A stretch of 64,000 nt of DNA from Podarcis raffonei. Lineage: Eukaryota > Chordata > Lepidosauria > Squamata > Lacertidae. Location: contig NC_070619.1 in NCBI RefSeq assembly GCF_027172205.1, positions 506,001 through 570,000 of the forward strand. Direction: 5' to 3'. The position numbers and the translations under genes are program-made. Shown in pieces: positions 25,201 through 33,860 of the stretch (within the stretch, counting starts at the first letter, position 1; each line of letters opens with the position of its first letter). The notes beneath the pieces were generated by a model. It was given only the letters and a program-made list of their open reading frames with translations, was not told the origin of the DNA and did no database searches.

Positions 25201-28200
25201 TGTTATTGTATGTTTAATTGTGTGTTTTTTTAGGTATTAAGTAGCTGTATGTATAATAGGTTTGTTTTGTGTTTGTGAGTATTGCATTTACCAATAAAAA
25301 ATCTATCTATCTATATATAAAAGCAATTGCAACCTGACTGGGCAGGGGAGGTGAGAAGGGCAGAAGGAATAGTGCAGGGGGTGGGCAGGGGTCCTAGCCA
25401 CAAGCCTCAGGCCATGGCAGCTAATGGAGCCTCCGGCTTCAGAGGCAGAAGCCTGGGGGCAGCAGAAAGCTGCTGCCTTCGCTCTCATCTGAGGCATGGA
25501 AGTAAGAGGGTGCTTGAGTAGATTCTGAGCACAATTCAAAGTGTTGGTGCTTTCAAGCCCTAAGTGGCCTCAGCCCTGTAGACCTGAAGGAGTATCTCCA
25601 CCCCCATCATCCAGCCCGGACACTGAGATCTTCTGAGGGTTCCCTCACTGCAATTAAGTGAAGCCACGGGGAGCCAGTGGTTGGATAGTTTCGAGAAGCT
25701 ACCAGCATGAGTTTGACCAAACTGCGGGAGGCACTGGAAGACAGGAGTGCCTGGTGTGCTCTGGTCCAGGGGGTCACGAAGAGTCGGACACGACTAAACG
25801 ACTCAACAACAAGAACAACAACGGGGAGGCAGGCAGAGGGCCTACTGAGTTGTGGCGCCCACCCTGTAGAACACCCTCCTGTCAGATGTCAAGGAGATAA
25901 CTACACAACATCTGAAGGCAGCCCTGTATCGGGAAGATTTTAATGTTTTATTGTGTTTTTAATATTCTGTTGGGATCCGCCCAGAGTGGCTGGGGAAACT
26001 CAACCAGATGGGCGGGTACAAAGAAGAAGAAGAAGAAGAAGAAGAAGAAGAAGAAGAAGAAGAAGAAGAAGAAGAAGAAGAAGAAGAAGAAGAAATGGGT
26101 CCCATAGGGGAAAAGGTAGGCTTGAGATGTAACCATACACCTACATATTTGTAATAATAAAGGACGGGCCTCTGTGCTGAGGAGTCGGTGTGGCCTAGCA
26201 GATAGAGTGTCAGGTGAGGGGGGCTTGGGTTCAAATGTTCCCACTCAGTCATGAAGCTTGGGCCAGCTGCCAACTCTCAACCTAGCCTTCCGCACTGGGC
26301 TGTTGTGAGGATAATATGGAGAGCGGGGAGACGCATGAGCACCACCTGGAGCTCCTTGGGGGAAAGAGGAAAGAATGCCCTAATTCCCGCCAGGCTGGCA
26401 GCAGGAAGAAGTGTCGCCTTCTCTCCCCGCCCCTCCCCGGGGACTCACCAGCCTCTCTCGACTGACGATCAGCAGCCCCCTTGCCCCGTTGATCTGGGCC
26501 AGCCGGACTTTCTCATAGAAGGTGCAGTTGCCCCGCATGACCATGGGGATGGTGCTGCTGAAGCCGCCGTCAGGAACGTCTGAAGGAGCACACAGGACGG
26601 AGACCGTCTGGTCCTGCAGCTGCAGCAGAGACTGGAGGAGGAAAGGAGGAAGAGGAGAACATGAGGAGAGGAAAATGGAGCCCTCTAAGCTGCTCCTCGC
26701 CTTCAGAGGAACAACAAAGGAAGCTCAGAATGCCCCAAATGCAACAAAGCAGCTCCAACAGGCCTGAGCAAAGAAAGGTGATTCACCCCAGGGCCAAAAT
26801 GATCATGAAGCAGGCGCCAGCTGAGGCCCAAGGGGAGGGTGCTCTGATTCATGGAGTTGGTGCTAGCCTACAAACTCCTAAATGACTTAGGAGCCCAATC
26901 CTTGAAGGACCAGCTCCTGCCACATCAGGAAGCATGTGTGCCAAGATCTGCAAGGGAGAAATTAAATTTGACCGAAATGATCACTACTGTTTTTTGTCCA
27001 AAATTAATGCTACTGAACTGTTTTTATGATAGATTGCCAGAAGAATTGGTCCCATATAGGATTTTGGCAGATCGAATTGTCATTGCAACTTAATGGAAAA
27101 CAATCCTATCTCTTACACTATGTGCTTGGCACGTCTCTGGTATATCACGGGTAATTTGAGATTGCAGTGAGGACTAGCATCTTCAGACACTTTCAATATG
27201 ATTTGGCATTCCTTTATTATGCATGGACAACGGAACCATCATTTTCAAGGCAACCTTCACCCCCAGCCATGCAAATCTTGAACTAGGCTTAATAATCTGA
27301 TAACATTGTGATAGTCTTCACTTGGACTTTGTTACTTTAACCCCTGGGCAATGGGACTCATCCTGCGTGGCTGCTTTGTAGTTTGGTTTCTCACTTTTCA
27401 ATTTTCGTCTCTTGTTATAATTGTTCTCTGACAAAACGAAATAATAGTACGTTTACACAAACACACAAAAGGTTTTCAAAGTTTATGTGTGGCACTGCAT
27501 GTGACTCTTAATCTCAGAGTTACCGAGTTGGAAGGGACCTCGAGGGGCTGGCTTTCAACCTGTGTGCTGTGGCACCCTGGGGTGCCTTGAAGGATGTTTA
27601 GGGGTGCCTTTCCTCCTTCCTATGATGCCCTCTTGCATCCCTGTCTCCCAAAAATTGGACAGCTGTTTGCTGCAGCAGCTCTGGCAACAAGTTCCCCAGG
27701 TGAATGGTGCCTCTGGGGCTGGCTAGGGGGTGCTTCCTTGTGGTGCAGGGGCGGCAGCTGTTTCTGCCCAGAGGACTCCCGAGCAGAGGGGGCTGAGGGA
27801 ACACTCCATAAGGGAGGGTGTTCAATAAAGGGTGAGAGGGTGCCCGCTCAGCAGGCAAGGGGTGACACAACTGGGCTCCTGAGCCCCACAGGGGTGCTGC
27901 AGAAAGAATGTAGTTGGTCAAGGGAACTGTGGACTCAAAAAGGTTGAAAACCTCTGGACTAGATGACTCTTGCAGTCCCTGCCAACTCTGTGCTTCTATG
28001 ACTTTCTGTGACTAATCATTAACTTGACCAAGGATGGGCTAGAGATGTAAACAGTGACGATAAGCAGGGCAGGTGCCACCCTGCCAGCTGAGGTGCCGCA
28101 GGAGCCACTCACCGCCTTGCCCAGGTCATGGGGCAGATGAGCCCATTGGGAGTTGAAGAGAATGCAGTAGTCCTTCCCCTTGGAACTCCCCTTCTCGGAG

Positions 28201-31200
28201 AAGACGCGGACCATGCCAAACTCACAGGAGACCTGGAAAACAGAGGGAGAAGACTTGCTTCCCATCACTCGGGCAGCATCCGGGCTCACCTCCCATAAGA
28301 ATGAAAGAAAAGCCTCCAAAGGCCAAAGGGAAACCAGCAAGCAAGATTCAAGCACAAGAGCCCTCTTTTGTGGTTTCCAGCAACTGGGATGAAGAAGCAT
28401 TTCTGCCTCCAACCCCGGAGGTTGGCTAACAGCCATTTATAACCTTATTCTCCTCCATAAATTTGTCTATTCCTCTTTCAAGGTCATCTAAGTTTGGTGG
28501 CCATCACTACCTCCTAGGTAAGGGAGTTCTACAGATGGTGTGAATAAGTCCTGTCTTTCACCTGCCTGAATTTTCCAACATTCAGCTTCATGTGGAGGCC
28601 CACAAGTCCTAGTGTTACGAGGGAGAAAACTCTCCGCACAGGACTGAATGAAAACCCAAAAGGGGCCAGAACTAGGCAGCAAGAGGAAAGCGAGGGGGTG
28701 TTGCACATCACTCCAACTTCCCATCAACTTTGCAGGCTCCCAGGTGCCCACACGATCTGGATGCAGGATGCTTTTGAAACTTCCCACGCTGCTGTCCACC
28801 AGGATTCATGGGCAGACCCCCCGTCAGCCAACAGGGGGGCGTGCAAGGACATCGTGACCAGAGTTGGCAACTTGGGCTGGGAATCTATCTCTCCTTCACT
28901 AGGGAAGAACCAGCCACTCAACTGCTGTGGGTGTAAGATTAGAGGGCTCAGGTCTTTGTCTCCATCTGGAGGAAGGGAGAGTCAGAAAGTCACTCCCAAA
29001 AGCACCACAAGTGACAAAGCCTGGCTCTCCAGAGCTGGATGCTGCAGGGAATCCCTTGAGGGCAAGGCCCCATCCCGCTGGGGTCTTCCAAGGCATGCCG
29101 TTTCTGCAGCCACTGCACCCGAGGTGCATGATCCTGTCTCTCAGGGGGCTTCAATACTCCACCCACTGGCTGCTCTCCAACAACCGGGGGGGAAGGGGGC
29201 CCTTTGGGATGCGTGACTTTGTGGTGGTTGCTATCACACCCTTCTCTCCTGAGATTCTTTGAGGCAGCTCAGTTCTTCGACCACACCTTACCTGGCGCCA
29301 GCCGGGATATCACCAGTTCTCTCCTCACCCTAGCAAAGTATCTACTTGCCAAGAGGGTCACAACAGCAGCTGCAAAGGACTTTGAATGTCCTGAATGAGG
29401 TTTTTGTTTTGCAGAAGAGGCTGTTTAGCTACAGGTGAGGGCAGTCACTGGCACATGCTGGCACCCCCAAACAGCTGGATGGGGTCTCCCTACCAGTTGC
29501 TAAATGCAAAAAGGCAAATTAAGTTCATTGCAGCAAAAAGGCCAGCTTTCATAGAATCATAGAGTTGGAAGAGACCACAAGGGCCATCGAGTCCAACCCC
29601 CTGCCAAGCAGGAAACACCATCAGAGCACTCCTGACATATGGTTGTCAAGCCTCTGCTTAAAGACCTCCAAAGAAGGAGACTCCACCACACTCCTTGGCA
29701 GCAAATTCCACTGTCAAACAGCTCTTAGTGTTTTCCCCCCAAGCACCCCCCACAAGATTAAGTCCCACCACCACCTTTCCTGGGAAGGTGTACCCAGGAT
29801 GGGTGGCCATGGCAGCGTCCTCATGACCCAGGAGGGCCACTAGGCTAGCTAACAATTCACAGGAACAACAATTTTAAACAGAGTGTCTTCCCCCACCCAA
29901 GACAAAGATTAGGTGTTTTTATTTTTGCTTTTATCTAATTTCTAACTTTCTTTGATGCTATTTGGTTCCATTTATATTGTCACAAACCACTGTGGTATAA
30001 GTTTATGAAACAACGGTATATAGTTTTAATAAATTATTATTATTTTTAAAAATATATTTATTAAGATTTTCGAATTTAATACAATACAAAAAAAACATAA
30101 AGTCAAAAAGAAAAAAAGAAAAGCAAAAAGCAGAAAAAATTAAAAACACATAAAGTTCACAAAATCTATTTTTCAATAACATATTTCCCTGACCTCCTCA
30201 TACCCCCCTTTCTTGTATTCCAATTCAAATTGTTAATTCAGCAAATCCTTATCCATAATTTTTAACCTATTTCTATGCTTAATTTAACATATTATTATTT
30301 TACTTTTTCTCTTTCATTCATTTCCTCAATTTATTTTTGCTAACCTTATTTTCCTTTGATTTAGTCCGTTTTAAAACAAACCAATTTTACCTTATCCAAA
30401 CTTCAACATCAACACTTGTACCTCAATACACATTCTTAAAACATTCTTTCTAAAGTCGACCCAGGTTCCCTTCCACGAATTACCCAAATTTCATACACAT
30501 TACCAAAACAAAATGAAAGTAAAAAATAATTATAATTATGTACCCTTTGGATTCCCAAGCCCCACACCCCCCTTTCCTGGTTTCAGTCCCCCACAAATAT
30601 CCACCAGTCTTAATCTAGTATTAGCCTGGAGACCTCACATCTCTCTCAATTCCTCTCTGCTGGTTTTTCTGATAGTCCTTAAAATTAAACACCAAATCTC
30701 GGAAACGCTCTGGCCCTTCAGGATCCATATTTCTTCCAACCAGTCCTCCATACTTAAAGGTGGGGTCCAAATCTTGTTTCTTACTCCTTTCAAAACCAAA
30801 TGTCCCCAAGGCTCCAACCTCCACCTTAAGCAAATTTGTAATCCTTAGGTCTTCAGATCTCCACATAAGGAGATCTCTCCTTTTTTCCATCTCCAATTCA
30901 GGCCAGATTTTCCACATCAAGTTCTTATTTTCCTTCATTGCCATCATGTCAAACCTCAAGTTCTCTTTCATCATCTGCAGAATTACAGCTCCTCCTTCCT
31001 TTTCTTCAGGGACAACATATGTCTCCTTCTCCAAGTACTCAATGTTGTCAAATTTCTCTTTCTGTTCAGTTGGATAAACTTCCTGATTCAAACCTTATCA
31101 GGTTCCATGATATTGTTTACAGTTGAGTCCAGAGTTGTAACATTTATAGCCAAAACATCAATTTGGCCTTGTAACTTTCCCAAGAGAACAAAGACTCTGT

Positions 31201-33345
31201 CCAATTCAGCCTGAACTCTCCCTCCTCCAGCCATTCTTGTAATGTCCCAAAACCCCCTCTAGAGGGATTTTGGTTTCTTAATGTTCATTCCAGTTCAAAT
31301 CCAAAAATCCAGTTACTTTGTATCAGTTCTTCCTTGTTTTCAACAAATTATAACAAAAATTGTAACTGATATAACCAGCAGAAGCAGCAGAAACAAAGTT
31401 CTCTTTTTCTATCTTGACAGCTAATTTGACAGCTGTCAAGCTCTTTAGTACCTCATCAACAGGCTCTCTCATGGAACACTCCCGGGTCCGGGAGGGTGAC
31501 ACTTCAGCTCCCAAAATTAGCTCTTCTATCCTCCAGCAAGATTTCTTATACTGTCAAACCGTGAAATTAAAGTCTTTTACCAAAGAAGGAAAAAAGAGGT
31601 TCTCTCGACCTTAGTTAGCAGGTCTTTGCTTTAACTTGTTTACAAGACGGGGAGGCAGACTTCCTTTTTACACCTTCCCCGATCGTGCCTAATTCTTTTA
31701 AAAAAAAAAAAATTCTTTACGATACCAATTTCCGTAGTACTCACGGGTTGTTACTTTTAGAGTCCAATTGTTCCAAAGAAGAAGTCAGCGCTCTCCGACC
31801 ATGGCAATGCGGCTTCACTCTGCAGGAGAAGCAGTCGACTCTCAGCACCGCGCCGCTCACCCCGTCCCCCGTTCCGAAGCCTTTAAAAAGGCTCTTCACA
31901 GGTCGGGGGGGCGCAAATGGTGCCCGCCGAGTCACCAGGTTCACAGGCTTCACCGCCTGTGATTTTTAAGGGTCCCCGCGTCACCGCAGCGGCCAGACCC
32001 GATCCTGCAGAGCCGATTCCCTCCGGAGCTCGGAGGGAATCCGCCATTAGTCGATGGCGCTAACCCGGAAGTATAGTTTTAATAAATTATTAAATAAGAG
32101 GGCAAGGGACAAAAATAGGTTATCTCCTTGCCCAAGGAGCCTCCCTGGGGCGTCTCCTGGAGAAAGCGGCTGTGCTCACCTTCTGCCAGCGCAGAAACAA
32201 GATTTGTGGGCTGAGCAACCCATTTGGGCTGACCCTGCAGACCTCTTCCTAGTGCACTGAGGCTGTGACAGCAGCAGCAGCAGCACCATCACCAAGGCGC
32301 AGGGCACAGCCCAACCTGCATCATTGGGGCAGCAAGTCAGTTCATACACTTGTCAACACCCAAGCACTTTGTCCTATTTCTCTCTCTCTCTCTGAATATG
32401 TTTCACACTTCCCTCCCTCCTGGTCAAAGCATTTGCCAGCAGACTTTTCCACACAGCAACTCCTAAGCCCATTACTGCTGGGGACCTAACCAAAAATGAC
32501 CCTCAAACCCCAAAAGCTACCTCACCAACAGCAGGGAAGGGCTGTATCCCAATGATGGCATGCTTGCTGTGCATGCAGGATCCAGAATCAGTCCTTCCTG
32601 GAGAGCCATTGGCTGCCAGCCTGTGCGGAGGTGATGCTGAGCTGGGGACTAGCAGCCCTCTTTGTTTCAAATGGAAAGGTCCTGCAGCTCAGCAGGGCAG
32701 AGCGCCCTGGCCCCACACCCAAAGACTGAGCACAGCAAACCAGCTTCCTGCACAACTGTTTTCATGGAGTTGCAAGGGACCCTGAGGATCATCTAGTCCA
32801 ACCCTCTGCAGCACAGGAATATGACGCTGTCGAAGCGGGGATCAAACCTGCAACCTTGCCGTTATCAGCACGAGGCAACTTGGCTTTCTAAGCCGCCTTG
32901 TGCATTAGCTAGAGGACTAGCGCTCCGCTTTGCTCCAAGGGAAGTGGTGCAGCAATCTCGGGATCCGGGGCCAAGAGATTCCTGCCTTGCAGGGGGTTGG
33001 GCTGGAAGACCCTCGGGGGTCCCTAGCGCCCCAGGTGGAAATGGCCCGCTTCCTACGCCTCTGGGGCGCCGCGGAGAGCGAGGCGGCGGGGCCTCGGCCC
33101 ATTTCGCGGAGGGGGCAACTGAGACGCCCCCCACCGGGAAGAAGCCCCGCCTCCCACTGTGGAAGAAGGGCAGCCGAAGAGCCGAGCCCCAACCCCGCCT
33201 CTCGGACCCGAGGGAGGACTGGAGAGGAGGAGCCCCGCCCTCTGCATGAGAAGAGCCTCCTCTTCCTCCTCCTCACCTGGACCGCCAGGAGCAGCCACGA
33301 CCCGAGCAGGGCTCTCCGCCCCAGAGAAGCCGCCGCCGCCGCCAT
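16277..33345 (-). CDS. SPPL2B: SPPL2B, signal peptide peptidase-like 2B (complete, 15 coding exons)
   Basis: A GxGD aspartyl protease that cleaves type II membrane stubs within the bilayer in the endolysosomal system. Minus-strand exons: 33277-33345, 28113-28232, 26449-26631, 23447-23536, 23117-23256, 22398-22540, 22214-22310, 20670-20786, 20209-20290, 19921-19995, 19603-19665, 19023-19122, 18598-18675, 17474-17634, 16277-16588. All junctions are GT-AG and phases join to 1830 nt, 609 residues (human 592). Order: signal peptide (LLGSWLLLAV); luminal PA domain (KDYCILFNSQWAHLPHDL, VMRGNCTFYEKVRLAQ, DIPVALLSYADMLDI) with glycosylation sites NCT and NRS; multi-pass membrane part with catalytic YD (VYDVFFVFITPYLTK), GFGD (LLGFGDILVP) and QPALLYLVP; then a proline- and acid-rich tail. 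All three active-site motifs are intact. Very close agreement with human (KRYMKHKRDDG, NEDQWAW) separates it from SPPL2A and SPPL2C. Confidence 0.97.
17889..18168. mobile_element. hAT-like inverted-repeat element
   Basis: Left end TTAGGGCTGGGCAATAT and right end ATTATCACCCAGCCTA are inverted copies, and the inside has ATATATTGCC/ATATATCACC motifs typical of a widespread vertebrate hAT-type family. It lies in SPPL2B intron 13. A clean 8-bp target duplication could not be fixed. Confidence 0.6.
23826..25322. mobile_element. L1 LINE remnants: inverted 3' end followed by a plus-strand ORF2 end
   Basis: At 23826-23950 there is a minus-oriented L1 3' end matching the left end of the element at 30040. 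From about 24180 to 25320 a plus-strand L1 ORF2 C-terminus is readable ([58 protein letters not shown]), ending in AATAAAAAATCTATCTATC. The fragments lie in SPPL2B intron 3. Confidence 0.8.
25665..25822 (+). mobile_element. Bov-B (RTE) LINE 3' end
   Basis: Reads ...ACTGCGGGAGGCACTGGAAG..., then GTCACGAAGAGTCGGACACG and a CAACAA-type tail. In frame this is the familiar SDTTKRLNN terminus of Bov-B. It is a 5'-truncated fragment fused to an L2-like tail at 25820-26018. Confidence 0.75.
26020..26094 (+). repeat. (AGA)n microsatellite
   Basis: About 24 uninterrupted AGA/GAA triplets grown from the tail of an L2-like LINE 3' end (25820-26018); likely length-polymorphic. Confidence 0.95.
26178..26385 (+). 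mobile_element. MIR-like tRNA-derived SINE
   Basis: A tRNA-like head (GTGTGGCCTAGCAGATAGAG with box A, GGTTCAAATGTTCCC with box B), then a CORE-like middle (TGGGCTGTTGTGAGGATAAT) and CACCTGGAGCTCCTTGG. Old and diverged, about 60 bp from SPPL2B exon 3. Confidence 0.6.
26849..27120 (+). repeat. possible LINE ORF2 C-terminal remnant
   Basis: The frame LAYKLLNDLGAQSLKDQL followed by RSAREKLNL and a CFYDRLPEEL block resembles the end of L2/CR1-type ORF2 proteins (YKxLHxLGPxYLKxRL). The match is short and the family is uncertain. Confidence 0.35.
29549..29730 (-). mobile_element. CR1 LINE 3' end
   Basis: The inverted CR1 terminus (CATAGAATCATAGAGTTGGA, then CCAACCCCCTGCCAAGCAGG, then AGACCTCCAAAGAAGGAGAC) closely matches the tail of the plus-strand copy at 7858-9016, so both belong to one young subfamily. 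It lies in SPPL2B intron 1. Confidence 0.85.
30040..32071 (-). mobile_element. ORF1-only (HAL1-like) L1 with target-site duplication
   Basis: A 2.03-kb element flanked by perfect 21-bp direct repeats at 30019-30039 and 32072-32092. Its 5' end (right side) is a GC-rich leader starting CTTCCGGGTTAGCGCC. A reading frame starting at 31234 (MAGGGRVQAELDRVFVLLGK, coiled-coil-like) is broken once near 31095 and goes on in the frame 31091-30621 (NLLKVEVGALGTFGFERSKK, GPERFRDLVFNFKDYQKNQQ), read as squamate L1 ORF1. An L1-type 3' UTR follows directly at about 30620-30060, ending in an A/T-rich tail. No endonuclease or reverse transcriptase is present between ORF1 and the 3' UTR. It lies in SPPL2B intron 1. 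Confidence 0.75.
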
Positions 33346-33860
33346 CGCCGCCTTTTGTCCTCCCTGGAACCCGGGGGGAGGGCGAGAGGGGAGGGAGGAG
33401 GTTCTGCTTCCGGTACACACCGGAAGTGAGCGCCCGGTTACCCAGCAACCCGGAAAGGAAGCCGCTCTCTTTCTCTGGGTGCATAGGGATGGGAGGGCGG
33501 AGAGTCACACAACCACGTTATAGACAGGGACGTTTAAAAAGCGCCGAGAGGTAACTTGGCGCCCTCAGGGCCGCTCGCGAGAGACCCTTCCGACGCTCCA
33601 GCCCGGTCTCCGCTCGCGGCGGGCGGCACTTCCGGTCTGGGACGGAAATAGCCTATCGAAATCCCCGCCTCCCTCTCGCTCCTAGGGCGACAAAGGAGTG
33701 GAGTCGGGAGCCCGAGGCCTAGAGTGGCAAGACAGCCCCGGCAGGAAGAGGCGGGGCTCGCGGGTTGGTTTCTTGCCGCTACCATTGGAGGGGTGGTGAG
33801 GCGGGGCCTGTTTGAAAGCGGGCGGAAGTGGCGCGAAGCGGGATGCCTGTGGAGAGCAAG
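33346..33860. promoter_or_regulatory. divergent GC-rich promoter shared by SPPL2B and LSM7
   Basis: Only 515 bp separate the two start codons, which point away from each other. The stretch is CpG-rich and lacks a TATA box. It holds ETS-type sites: a facing pair CTTCCGG (33407-33413) and CCGGAAGTG (33420-33428), CACTTCCGG (33627-33635) and GCGGAAGTG (33822-33830). It also has a reverse CCAAT box (ATTGG, 33784-33788), and a YY1-like AAGATGGCGG overlaps the LSM7 start codon. These are common features of housekeeping bidirectional promoters. Confidence 0.75.

Noticed and set aside
26020-26094. Regular tandem structure as a possible CRISPR or satellite array
   Set aside because: It is a plain AGA microsatellite grown from a LINE tail; no spaced repeats of CRISPR type occur anywhere in the window.
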